A DNA stretch of 64,000 nt from PBB1 sp965229345 (lineage in GTDB: Bacteria > Pseudomonadota > Gammaproteobacteria > Burkholderiales > Burkholderiaceae_C), in contig OZ245872.1 in NCBI GenBank assembly GCA_965229345.1, forward strand, positions 1,984,001 through 2,048,000. The letters are read 5' to 3'. The translations under genes and the position numbers were made by a program. Shown here one piece after another: positions 19,113 through 27,567 of the stretch; within the stretch, counting starts at the first letter, position 1, and the number at the start of each line of letters is the position of its first letter. The notes under the pieces are model-generated. The model saw only the letters and a list, made by a program, of their open reading frames with translations, searched no databases and was not told the DNA's origin.

Positions 19113-20585
19113 ATGAACTGGCCTGCCGTCTCTCCCCAAATCTTTCTGCTGGCCGCAGCGTGCGGGGTCGCGCTGGTCGACCTGTGGGTCACCGATCCGC
19201 GACGACGCCTCACCTACTGGCTGACGCAGGCCACGTTGGCCATCGTCGCGCTGAGCTACCTGTATCAGTACAACGAAGGTCTCTCGGTGTACGCGATGCA
19301 GCGCATGGTGGTCGCCGACCCGATGGGCAACCTGCTGTCCTTCTTCGCTGCCGTGGCGGTGATGATTTCGCTGGCCTACGCACGCCCGTACGCTGCAAGC
19401 CGAGATCTGCTGAAGGGTGAGCTGTTCACCCTCAGCCTGTTCTCTCTGCTCGGCATCAGCGTGATGATGTCGGCGAACAACTTCCTGGTGGTCTACCTCG
19501 GGCTCGAGCTGATGAGCCTGTCGCTGTATGCGTTGACCGCCATGCGGCGCGACAGCCTGAACGCCAGCGAGGCTGCGATGAAGTATTTCGTGCTGGGCGC
19601 GCTGGCCAGCGGCTTCCTGCTGTACGGCCTGTCGATGATGTACGGCGCCACCGGCTCACTCGAGATCGGCGAAGTGTTCAAGGCCATCGCCTCCGGGCAG
19701 ATCAACAAGGCGGTGCTGGTGTTCGGGCTGGTGTTCGTGGTGTCTGGCCTCGCCTTCAAGCTGGGTGCAGTGCCGTTCCACATGTGGGTCCCCGACGTCT
19801 ACCACGGGGCACCGACAGCGGTGACCTTGCTCATCGGTGCCGCACCGAAGCTGGCTGCGTTTGCCATCACCATCCGCCTGCTGGTCGAAGGCATGTCCGG
19901 AATGGCCGAGAACTGGCAGCAGATGCTGATCGTGCTCTCGGTCGGATCGATGGCGATCGGCAATCTGGCCGCGATTGCGCAGCGCAACCTCAAGCGGATG
20001 CTGGCCTATTCGACGATCGCCAACGTGGGATTCATGCTGCTGGGGTTGACGCCCACGGTGATCGGTGCGAACACCTTGTCGGCGGCCAATGGCTACAGCT
20101 CGGCGATGTTCTACATCGTCAGCTACGTGATGACCACGTTGGGCACCTTCGGCATCATCCTTTTGTTGTCACGGCAGGGCTTCGAATCGGAGAACATCGA
20201 CGATCTGAAGGGCCTGGCCAGACGCAGTCCCTGGTACGCCGGTGTGATGGCGGTGTTCATGTTCTCGCTGGCGGGCGTGCCGCCGACGGTGGGCTTCTAC
20301 GCCAAGTTCAGCGTGCTGCAGGCGATCGTCTCGACCAACGTCACCGGCTACATCGTGCTGGCCATCGCGGCCGTCGTGTTCTCGCTGATTGGCGCGTTCT
20401 ATTACCTGCGGCTGGTCAAGGTGATGTACTTCGACGAGCCGGTCGAAACAGCACCCATCGAGACCAACGGCGAAGTGCGCTTGCTGCTGTCCCTCAACGG
20501 CGCCGCCGTGCTGATCTTCGGTCTGCTGCCCGGTGGATTGATGGCGGTCTGCGTCAATGCGATCGGCAAGGCCCTGACCACCTGA
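19113..20585 (+). CDS. nuoN: NADH-quinone oxidoreductase subunit N
   Basis: This 490-residue antiporter-like subunit is the last gene of the nuo operon. Family segments include YLGLELMSLSLYALTAMRR, FKLGAVPFHMWVPDVYHGAP and LKRMLAYSTIANVGFMLLGL. All 14 complex I subunits are thus present, contiguous and in the canonical order, on one strand between 5.8 and 20.6 kb. Confidence 0.97.
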   Translation: MNWPAVSPQIFLLAAACGVALVDLWVTDPRRRLTYWLTQATLAIVALSYLYQYNEGLSVYAMQRMVVADPMGNLLSFFAAVAVMISLAYARPYAASRDLLKGELFTLSLFSLLGISVMMSANNFLVVYLGLELMSLSLYALTAMRRDSLNASEAAMKYFVLGALASGFLLYGLSMMYGATGSLEIGEVFKAIASGQINKAVLVFGLVFVVSGLAFKLGAVPFHMWVPDVYHGAPTAVTLLIGAAPKLAAFAITIRLLVEGMSGMAENWQQMLIVLSVGSMAIGNLAAIAQRNLKRMLAYSTIANVGFMLLGLTPTVIGANTLSAANGYSSAMFYIVSYVMTTLGTFGIILLLSRQGFESENIDDLKGLARRSPWYAGVMAVFMFSLAGVPPTVGFYAKFSVLQAIVSTNVTGYIVLAIAAVVFSLIGAFYYLRLVKVMYFDEPVETAPIETNGEVRLLLSLNGAAVLIFGLLPGGLMAVCVNAIGKALTT

Positions 20586-20592
20586 GCGTGCG

Positions 20593-21192
20593 TTGGCAAC
20601 CGATCCCGACGCTCACCTGCGCGAAGATCGGCTCGAATCGGAGCAGGTCTACCTCGGCAACTTCCTGGACGTGCGCCGCGATCTGGTCCGGCTGCCGAAC
20701 GGCGCCACTGCGAGCCGCGAATACATCGTTCATCCGGGTGCCGTGATGGTGGTGCCACTGCTCGACGATGGCCGGTTGGTCATCGAACGGCAGTACCGCT
20801 ACCCGGTGGCGCAGGTGATGGTGGAGTTTCCGGCCGGCAAGCTGGAAGCAGGGGAGCCACCGTTGGCATGCGCCATTCGTGAACTGGCCGAGGAAACCGG
20901 CTACCGGGCAACCGAATGGGCGCGTGCGGGCATCCTGCACAACGCGATTGCGTACTCGACCGAAGGCATCGAGATCTGGTTCGCGCGAGGGCTCACCCTC
21001 GGTGTCAATCAACTCGACGAGGGCGAGTTTCTCGACGTGGGCACGGCCACCCTCGAAGAACTGGAAGAGGCCGCACGCACAGGCACACTGACCGACGTGA
21101 AGACGCTGGTCGGTCTGTTGTGGCTACGGCACTGGCGAGAAGGACGCTGGACGCTGGCGTGGTCTTCGCCCTCGCCGATAATGCAGCCATGA
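20593..21192 (+). CDS. Nudix hydrolase, ADP-ribose pyrophosphatase type
   Basis: The Nudix box is complete: Gly-x5-Glu-x7-Arg-Glu-x2-Glu-Glu-x-Gly, read as GKLEAGEPPLACAIRELAEE followed by TGY. The upstream part (GAVMVVPLLDDGRLVIERQY) matches the ADP-ribose pyrophosphatase subfamily, which splits ADP-ribose into AMP and ribose 5-phosphate. The best start seems to be TTG at 20593 because the frame has no ATG before conserved residues; this is uncertain. It lies 7 bp after nuoN, so it may be read from the nuo transcript, and it shares an ATGA with the next gene. Confidence 0.85.
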   Translation: MATDPDAHLREDRLESEQVYLGNFLDVRRDLVRLPNGATASREYIVHPGAVMVVPLLDDGRLVIERQYRYPVAQVMVEFPAGKLEAGEPPLACAIRELAEETGYRATEWARAGILHNAIAYSTEGIEIWFARGLTLGVNQLDEGEFLDVGTATLEELEEAARTGTLTDVKTLVGLLWLRHWREGRWTLAWSSPSPIMQP

Positions 21193-21707
21193 AGGTTCTG
21201 AATCTGCGCTGTTCGTTCGACCATCATTTCGAAGGCTGGTTCGCGTCGCAGGACGATTTCCAGAGCCAGTTGGACCACGCTCAGCTCGAGTGCCCGATGT
21301 GTGGCGACAAGTCGGTGCAAAGGCTGCCGTCGGCACCGCATGTGGTGACCTCGTCGTCTCGGGCGCTGGCACCCGCCTCCGAGTCGCCGGTGTCAACGCG
21401 AGGGGCGGCTGCAGCGGGCCTGCCAGTGGTACCCCCGGCGATGCCCATGCCGCCGGCCGCGCCCTCTGGCGTCGATCCGGTGGCATTCCAGTCGGCCATG
21501 ATGCGGGCCGTCCAGCACATCATCACCCATACCGACGACGTCGGCCCGCGCTTCGCCGAAGAGGCTCGCCGCATGCATTACGGCGAGACCGACGAGCGAC
21601 CCATCCGCGGCCAGGCAACCTCTGATGAGGCGAAAGCCCTGCATGACGAGGGCATCGATGTGATGGCTTTTCCCATGCCAGAAGCCCTGAAAGGGCCTCT
21701 TCAATAG
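21189..21707 (+). CDS. DUF1178 family protein
   Basis: The 172-residue protein begins MKVLNLRCSFDHHFEGWFAS. It has a CPMCGDKSVQRLPSAPHV zinc-ribbon-like half with a paired cysteine further upstream (LRCSFDHHF), the mark of DUF1178. A Pro/Ala-rich middle and the conserved end FAEEARRMHYGETDERPIRG follow. The function of the family is not known. Its start overlaps the Nudix stop by four bases, an arrangement seen in other Burkholderiales. Confidence 0.85.
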   Translation: MKVLNLRCSFDHHFEGWFASQDDFQSQLDHAQLECPMCGDKSVQRLPSAPHVVTSSSRALAPASESPVSTRGAAAAGLPVVPPAMPMPPAAPSGVDPVAFQSAMMRAVQHIITHTDDVGPRFAEEARRMHYGETDERPIRGQATSDEAKALHDEGIDVMAFPMPEALKGPLQ

Positions 21708-21715
21708 AAAGAAGG

Positions 21716-21734
21716 CCGCCGCGCGTCGCGGCGG
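21716..21734. terminator. GC hairpin between convergent genes
   Basis: A perfect 8-bp stem (CCGCCGCG, loop CGT, CGCGGCGG) lies between the DUF1178 gene and the convergent PEP-CTERM gene. On the minus strand it is followed by a C/T-rich stretch (CCTTCTTTC). It may stop transcription from one or both sides. Confidence 0.45.
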
Positions 21735-21798
21735 ACTCAGGCTGACGGCCTGAAGTCAATGCATCGAAGACAGCGGACGCTGTACCGATGCATGGCGT

Positions 21799-22569
21799 TC
21801 AACGTGTCCTGCGCCGGCCTTTGGTGGCGAGGAGCAACGCGCCGCCGGCCAGCCACAGGGCGAGGCTGCCAGGCTCAGGCACCGGTGACACCGATCCCAG
21901 CGGTGTGGCAGTGATCACCGCGCTGAGCCGGCTGGAGTCGCCCTGGTAGTCGCTGTTGGGTCCGACGATGAAGTTGATGCGATCGCCCGCGGTAACCACG
22001 ACCTTCGACACCGTCAGCGAGCCGCTGTTACCGCCATTGGCAAACGAGCCGTTGGCCAAGGCACCCGAGCCGCTGTTCTTTTCGACAGACCAATCGATTC
22101 CGTCGCGGAAGCTGGGGTTGGCATCGAGGTCACTGAACTGGAAGGCGATGTCGAGACTGAAGTCGCCTGTGCTCAGCCAGGACACCACCGCCAAAGAATT
22201 GCTGCCTGGGTGCAGGTACAGGCTTCCGGCCGGCCAGGTGAACTGCGCGCCGGGTCCGAAGCCGATGAAGTACTGATCGCTGCTGCTGCGGTTCACGCCG
22301 ATCGCAGGCACGAAGCCGGTCGACCAGCCGGAGGTATCGGCCGCCGATCCGGTGAAACCTGCAAACACCCGATAGGCCGGCAGCAGGGTGTAGCTGCCGT
22401 TGTGCGCCAGCGAGGTCGATGTGCGGTATGACCAGGTGTCCGAGTCGGTGTTGCTGGTGCTCGAGAAATCGGTCACCGCGTTGTAGACGGTCGGGGCCGC
22501 CTGCACACTGGACAGCATCAGCACGGTGGTGGCAGCCATGACACCGACTTGTCGGGCGTTCAAGCGCAT
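21799..22569 (-). CDS. PEP-CTERM sorting-domain protein
   Basis: This 256-residue secreted protein has a signal peptide (MRLNARQVGVMAATTVLMLS, then SVQA). It ends in the PEP-CTERM tripartite signal: PVPEPGSLALWLAGGALLLA followed by the basic tail TKGRRRTR. In the known system an exosortase/archaeosortase-like enzyme recognises this signal during export to the cell surface. The middle, rich in Ser, Gly, Asn and aromatic residues, resembles a beta-rich surface domain but is not assigned. No exosortase lies in this window, so it must be elsewhere. The gene stands alone, convergent with DUF1178. Confidence 0.85.
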   Translation of the reverse strand: MRLNARQVGVMAATTVLMLSSVQAAPTVYNAVTDFSSTSNTDSDTWSYRTSTSLAHNGSYTLLPAYRVFAGFTGSAADTSGWSTGFVPAIGVNRSSSDQYFIGFGPGAQFTWPAGSLYLHPGSNSLAVVSWLSTGDFSLDIAFQFSDLDANPSFRDGIDWSVEKNSGSGALANGSFANGGNSGSLTVSKVVVTAGDRINFIVGPNSDYQGDSSRLSAVITATPLGSVSPVPEPGSLALWLAGGALLLATKGRRRTR

Positions 22570-22701
22570 GAATCACTTTCAATGAAGGACAAGGCTTGGA
22601 TGCTAGGGCCGCACGCGCTTTTGCGGCCCCCCCGAGACACGGGATGACAACATGTGCAGCAAGCGTTCAGCAACGGCCGCGGTCATCGGGCCGGAGCGGA
22701 C

Positions 22702-25653
22702 TCAGGCCTCCGCGTAATCCGACACCGGTGCGCAGCTGCACACCAGATTGCGGTCGCCGTGCACGTTGTCGACCCGACCGACAGGCACCCAGTACTTGCT
22801 GCGACGCAGGCTGGCCAGCGGGTAAGCTGCTTCTTCGCGGCTGTACGGATGTGGCCAGTCCGATCGAAGCAATGCCTCTGCGGTGTGCGGTGCCGACACC
22901 AGCGGGTTCGCATCTCGTGGCCACACGCCGGCTTCAACCTTTCTGATCTCCTCGCGAATCGCGACCATCGCATCGCAGAAGCGGTCCAGTTCGCACAGCG
23001 GCTCGCTCTCGGTCGGCTCCACCATCAGGGTGCCTGGCACCGGGAAGCTCAGGGTCGGCGCATGGAAGCCGTAGTCGATCAGCCGCTTGGCCACGTCTTC
23101 GGCGCTGACGCCGCTGCTTTCCTTCAGCGGGCGCAGGTCCAGGATGCATTCGTGTGCCACACCACCGCCCCGGATGCCGGATACGCCCCCGCTGAAGTGG
23201 ATGTCGTAGTGGCCCGCCAGACGCGCCGCCACATAGTTCGCGCTGAGGATGGCCGTTTCGGTGGCGGTGGTCAGTCCTCGCGCACCCATCATCCGCATGT
23301 ACATCCAGCTGATCGGCAGCACCGCGGCGTTGCCGAGGGGTGCCGCGCTGATCGCGCCGACTTGTCGTTCATCGCAAGGCCCCGCCGTGCGATGCCCCGG
23401 CAGGAACGGCACCAGGTCTTCGACCACACACACCGGCCCGACGCCGGGCCCGCCGCCGCCATGCGGGATGCAGAAGGTCTTGTGCAAATTGAGGTGGCTG
23501 ACATCGCCACCGAACTCACCCGGCGCGGCCACGCCGACCAGCGCGTTCATGTTGGCCCCATCGACGTAGACGCGACCGCCATGCTGGTGCACCAAGGCGC
23601 ACAGTTCCTTGATCTGCGGGTCGAACACGCCGTAGGTCGACGGGTAGGTCACCATCACCGCGGCCAGCTTCGCGCTGTGCAGCTCGCACTTGGCGCGCAG
23701 GTCGGCCAGATCGACATTGCCTTCGGCGTCGCACTTCGTCACCACCACCTTCATGCCGGCCATCTGTGCCGATGCGGGGTTAGTGCCGTGGGCCGATTCG
23801 GGGATCAGGCAGATGTCGCGCTGTGTGTCGCCACGCGAGGCATGCCACGCCTGAATCACCAGCAAGCCAGCGTATTCCCCCTGCGAACCCGCATTCGGCT
23901 GCAGGCTGATGCCGCTGTAGCCGGTGGCCTCGCAGAGCCCGGCGCGCAGCTGCTCGTCGAGCAGGCGATAGCCTTCGAGCTGATCGGCTGGCGCGAATGG
24001 GTGGATGTTGGCGAACTCGGGCCAGGTGATCGGAATCATCTCGCTGGTCGCGTTCAGCTTCATCGTGCACGAACCCAGCGGGATCATGGTGCGGTCGAGT
24101 GCCAGGTCCTTGTCGGACAGGCTGCGGATGTAGCGCAGCATCTCGGTTTCGCTGTGGTGGCTGTTGAACACCGGGTGCGTCAGAAACGGGCTGGTGCGGC
24201 GCAGCTCGGGCGGAATCAGCGGCTCGGTGACCTGGTCGAACAACGTCCTCGACGGCAGCGACGCGCCCGTCGGTGCAAACACGTGCCACAGCGCCACGAT
24301 GTCCTCGCGCGTGGTGGTCTCGTCGAGCGAGATGCCCAGCGTCGTGTCGCCCCACTCGCGATACCGACGCAGGTTGAAGCCGTGGGTGCGTGCATGGCCC
24401 GCCAGCTCTTCGGTCTGCTCGCCGGTGTCCAGCGTCAACGTGTCGAACGCCGTGCTCGAGCGCACCGAGACGCCCAAGGTCTTCAGGCCCTCGGCCAGCA
24501 CCGCGGTGTAGCGGGCCACGCGCTGCGCGATGCGCGTCAGCCCCTGGGGCCCGTGGTACACCGCGTACATGCTGGCGATCACCGCCAGCAGCACCTGCGC
24601 GGTGCAGATGTTCGAGGTGGCCTTCTCGCGGCGGATGTGCTGTTCGCGCGTCTGCAGCGCCAGACGCAGCGCGGGCGCGCCATGTGCGTCGATGCTCATG
24701 CCCACCAGCCGGCCCGGCATCGAGCGCTTGAACTCGTCACGGCAGGCGAGGTAGGCCGCGTGCGGGCCGCCTGCGCCCATCGGCACGCCGAAGCGCTGCG
24801 TGGTGCCCAGCGCGATGTCGGCACCGAGTTCGCCAGGCGGCGTGATCAGCGTCAAGGCCAGCACATCGGCGGCGACGATGAAGGCGGCCTGGTGCGCATG
24901 GATGCGTTCGGCATCACCGCGCAGGTCGTGCAGCGCGCCACTGGTGCTCGGGATCTGCGCCAGCGCAGCGAAGTAGTCGCCGCCTGCGAGCAGCGCCGCC
25001 CATTCCTCGGCCGAGTTGGCCAGCACCACGGTCAGCCCCAGTGGCGCGGCTCGGGTCTGGATCACTTCGATGGTCTGCGGGTGGCAGTCGCCCGCGACAA
25101 CGAAGGTGTTGCTCTTGGACTTCACGCTGCGCTTGGCGAGCGTCATCGCCTCGGCGGCGGCGGTGGCCTCGTCGAGCATCGAGGCATTGGCGATCGCCAT
25201 GCCGGTCAGGTCGCAGACCATGGTCTGGAAGTTCAACAGCGCTTCGAGGCGCCCCTGTGAAATTTCGGCCTGGTACGGCGTGTAGGCGGTGTACCAGGCG
25301 GGGTTCTCGAGGATGTTGCGCAGGATGACGCCGGGCGTGTGCGTGCCGTGGTAGCCCTGGCCGATGCAGCTCTTGAGCACCTGGTTCTTCGAGGCGATCG
25401 TGCGCAGCTCGGCCAGCGCCTGCGCCTCGCCGATCGGCTCCGGCATCACCATCGGTTGCGCACGAGCGATCGAACGCGGCACGATGGCATCGATCAGCGC
25501 GCGGCGCGTGAACGGCGCCTCGGGTGCGATCACCGACAGCATGTGCTGCTCGTCGGCCGCCGTGATGCCGATGTGGCGTGCGATGAACTCGGTCGGGTTT
25601 TCCAGGTCAGCGAGCGAGGGCTGAAGCTGGGCGGGCGGGGTGGACATCAGCAT
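22702..25653 (-). CDS. gcvP: Glycine dehydrogenase (decarboxylating), P-protein
   Basis: The P-protein of the glycine cleavage system decarboxylates glycine with pyridoxal phosphate and passes the aminomethyl group to the lipoyl arm of GcvH. The PLP lysine motif is visible as HLNLHKTFCIPHGGGGPG, and GSQGEYAGLLVIQAWH and the N-terminal FIARHIGITAADEQHML also fit. It has about 983 residues from the ATG at 25,653; a second ATG two codons on is equally possible. It lies about 20 bp after gcvH and is the last gene of gcvTHP. Confidence 0.96.
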   Translation of the reverse strand: MLMSTPPAQLQPSLADLENPTEFIARHIGITAADEQHMLSVIAPEAPFTRRALIDAIVPRSIARAQPMVMPEPIGEAQALAELRTIASKNQVLKSCIGQGYHGTHTPGVILRNILENPAWYTAYTPYQAEISQGRLEALLNFQTMVCDLTGMAIANASMLDEATAAAEAMTLAKRSVKSKSNTFVVAGDCHPQTIEVIQTRAAPLGLTVVLANSAEEWAALLAGGDYFAALAQIPSTSGALHDLRGDAERIHAHQAAFIVAADVLALTLITPPGELGADIALGTTQRFGVPMGAGGPHAAYLACRDEFKRSMPGRLVGMSIDAHGAPALRLALQTREQHIRREKATSNICTAQVLLAVIASMYAVYHGPQGLTRIAQRVARYTAVLAEGLKTLGVSVRSSTAFDTLTLDTGEQTEELAGHARTHGFNLRRYREWGDTTLGISLDETTTREDIVALWHVFAPTGASLPSRTLFDQVTEPLIPPELRRTSPFLTHPVFNSHHSETEMLRYIRSLSDKDLALDRTMIPLGSCTMKLNATSEMIPITWPEFANIHPFAPADQLEGYRLLDEQLRAGLCEATGYSGISLQPNAGSQGEYAGLLVIQAWHASRGDTQRDICLIPESAHGTNPASAQMAGMKVVVTKCDAEGNVDLADLRAKCELHSAKLAAVMVTYPSTYGVFDPQIKELCALVHQHGGRVYVDGANMNALVGVAAPGEFGGDVSHLNLHKTFCIPHGGGGPGVGPVCVVEDLVPFLPGHRTAGPCDERQVGAISAAPLGNAAVLPISWMYMRMMGARGLTTATETAILSANYVAARLAGHYDIHFSGGVSGIRGGGVAHECILDLRPLKESSGVSAEDVAKRLIDYGFHAPTLSFPVPGTLMVEPTESEPLCELDRFCDAMVAIREEIRKVEAGVWPRDANPLVSAPHTAEALLRSDWPHPYSREEAAYPLASLRRSKYWVPVGRVDNVHGDRNLVCSCAPVSDYAEA

Positions 25654-25674
25654 GGCAGGCAACCTTTGCAGCAA

Positions 25675-26049
25675 TCAGGCGTTCTTCAACAGTGCGTCGT
25701 AGGCGCTGGCATCCATCAGGCTGGCCAACTCCGAGGCATCGGACAGCTTGACCTTGAAGAACCAGCCGGCTGCCATCGGCGCGCTGTTGGCCAGCGCCGG
25801 ATCGGCGCGCAGCGTCTCGTTGACTTCAACGATCTCGCCACCGACCGGCATGTACAGGTCGGCTGCCGCCTTCACCGATTCGACGACACCCGCCACATCG
25901 CCCTTGGCGTAGGTGGACCCCACCTCGGGCAGCTCGACGAACACCACGTCACCCAGCGCGTCCTGGGCGTGCACGGTGATGCCGACGATCGCGGCGGCGG
26001 GTTCGGTGGCATCGATCCATTCGTGATCGGCGGTGTAGTGGATGGTCAT
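25675..26049 (-). CDS. gcvH: Glycine cleavage system H protein
   Basis: The 124-residue H-protein shuttles the aminomethyl group on a lipoylated lysine. The lipoylation segment VVESVKAAADLYMPVGGEIV contains that lysine. The start at 26,049 (MTIHYTADHEWI) matches homologues; the in-frame extension upstream is Cys/Arg-rich and not conserved-looking. It lies between gcvT (43 bp upstream) and gcvP. Confidence 0.96.
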   Translation of the reverse strand: MTIHYTADHEWIDATEPAAAIVGITVHAQDALGDVVFVELPEVGSTYAKGDVAGVVESVKAAADLYMPVGGEIVEVNETLRADPALANSAPMAAGWFFKVKLSDASELASLMDASAYDALLKNA

Positions 26050-26092
26050 CGCGGGCTCCAGGTGTCGAGGGAATGTTTGGGAAAGAAACGAT

Positions 26093-27232
26093 TCAGCGCA
26101 CCGGTACGCGAACGTAGCGGTGCGGCACAAACGGCAGGGCGGTCACACGCATCGGCAGACGCTTGCCGCGCACTTCCGCGTAGACCTCGTGGTCAAGGAC
26201 GGTGTGTGCGGTGGGCAGGTAGGCGATTGCGATCGGCTGGTTGACGGTCGGTGCCAGCGTGCCGCTGGTGACGGTGCCGAGCGGGGCGCCGTCGGCGCTG
26301 ACGATGGCGGTGCCTGGACGCACCGGTGCGCGGTCGATGCCGGCCAGGCCCACGCGCCGGCGCGCTGGGCCGGCGGCGATCTGCGCGCCGATGGTGTGCT
26401 CGCCCGGGTAGCCGCCAGCGCGTGCACCACCGGCACGGCGCACTTTCTGGATGGCCCACAGCAGGCCCGCTTCGACCGGGGTGGTCTGCGCATCGATGTC
26501 GTTGCCGTGCAGGCACAGGCCCGCTTCCAGGCGCAGCGTGTCGCGCGCGCCGAGGCCGGCGGGGCGCACTTCGGGCTGGGCCAGCAGTGCACGCGCCAGT
26601 GCCTCGGCCTGCGTGGCAGGCACCGAGATCTCGAAGCCGTCTTCGCCGGTGTAACCCGAGCGCGTGGCAAAGCAAGGGGCCCCGTTCAGCGTGACGACGG
26701 CGCCGGTCATGAAGCCCAGGTTCGACACCGCCGGATTCAGTCTGGCCAGCGCCGTCACCGCCTTCGGGCCCTGCAAGGCCAGCAGCGCCAGGTCAGGGCG
26801 TGGCTGCACGGTGCAGCGGTGTCCGATGCGCGACTGCAGCAAGGCGGTGTCGGCGGCCTTGTTGGCGGCGTTGACGATCAGCAGCCAGTCGGGACCGCTG
26901 CGCGTGAGCATCAGGTCGTCGAGGATGCCGCCGTGTTCGTTGGTCAGGAAGCCGTAGCGCTGTTGCCCGTCGGCCATGCCGATCACATCGATCGGCAGCA
27001 ACGATTCGAGCGCAGCGGCGGTGTCGTTGCCGGTGAGTCTCAACTGACCCATGTGCGACACATCGAACAGCGCGGCCGATGCGCGGCAATGCAGGTGCTC
27101 GGCCATCAGGCCGGCCGGGTACTGCACTGGCATGCTGTAGCCGGCGAACGGCACCATGCGCGCGCCGAGTTCGAGGTGCAACGCGTGCAGCGGGGTGGTC
27201 AGCAGTTCGGATTCAGGCGCGGGCGTGGACAT
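26093..27232 (-). CDS. gcvT: Aminomethyltransferase, T-protein
   Basis: The T-protein (379 residues) releases ammonia and makes methylene-tetrahydrofolate from the loaded H-protein. Conserved stretches are RMVPFAGYSMPVQYPAG, FDVSHMGQLRLTG and RSGYTGEDGFEISVP. The ATG at 27,232 lies about 60 bases after the second riboswitch aptamer. It is the first gene of the gcvTHP operon. Confidence 0.96.
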   Translation of the reverse strand: MSTPAPESELLTTPLHALHLELGARMVPFAGYSMPVQYPAGLMAEHLHCRASAALFDVSHMGQLRLTGNDTAAALESLLPIDVIGMADGQQRYGFLTNEHGGILDDLMLTRSGPDWLLIVNAANKAADTALLQSRIGHRCTVQPRPDLALLALQGPKAVTALARLNPAVSNLGFMTGAVVTLNGAPCFATRSGYTGEDGFEISVPATQAEALARALLAQPEVRPAGLGARDTLRLEAGLCLHGNDIDAQTTPVEAGLLWAIQKVRRAGGARAGGYPGEHTIGAQIAAGPARRRVGLAGIDRAPVRPGTAIVSADGAPLGTVTSGTLAPTVNQPIAIAYLPTAHTVLDHEVYAEVRGKRLPMRVTALPFVPHRYVRVPVR

Positions 27233-27295
27233 CAGCGTTCCCAGGGGGCAATGGATCGGTCGGCCCTGCATCGGTGAAATGCATGGCCGGCGTTG

Positions 27296-27520
27296 CCCTC
27301 CCTGTCCGCTTTACCTGAGAGATTGACGCTCGCCGTGGCTCGGCCGAACGCTTGCCCCTTCGGTGGACCCACTCGGGGTGGGTCTCTCTTCAGCGAGGAA
27401 CGCCGTCCTTTCGGTCGGCGTGTTGCCAGTCCTTTTGCCTGAGCGTTGGAGCGACCTTTTTCAAGGTCACTGTGCGCCTTCGGCGGCTCGACGGTGGTCA
27501 ACCATCGAGCGCTCTCCTAG
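27296..27520 (-). promoter_or_regulatory. Tandem glycine riboswitch upstream of gcvT
   Basis: The minus strand between the ETF-QO gene and gcvT shows two successive glycine aptamers. The first (about 27,425-27,517) has GGAGAGCGCTCG, CGCCGAAGGCGCA and CTCAGGCAAAAGGAC. The second (about 27,299-27,398) has AGAGAGACCC, CACCGAAGGGGCAAGCG and TCTCTCAGGTAAAGCGGACA. These are the hallmark GAAGG(G/C)GC and CTCAGG(C/T)AAA(A/G) blocks. Two aptamers before gcvT usually switch the operon on when glycine is abundant. The exact 5' end and expression platform are estimated. Confidence 0.92.
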
Positions 27521-27567
27521 CAAGCCGAAAGTTTAGCAGCGAGCGCGTCGCGCCCTGCGGGGCGGCA

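Noticed and set aside
22654..25260. Long plus-strand open frame opposite gcvP
   Set aside because: It is an antisense shadow; the minus strand encodes a full-length P-protein.
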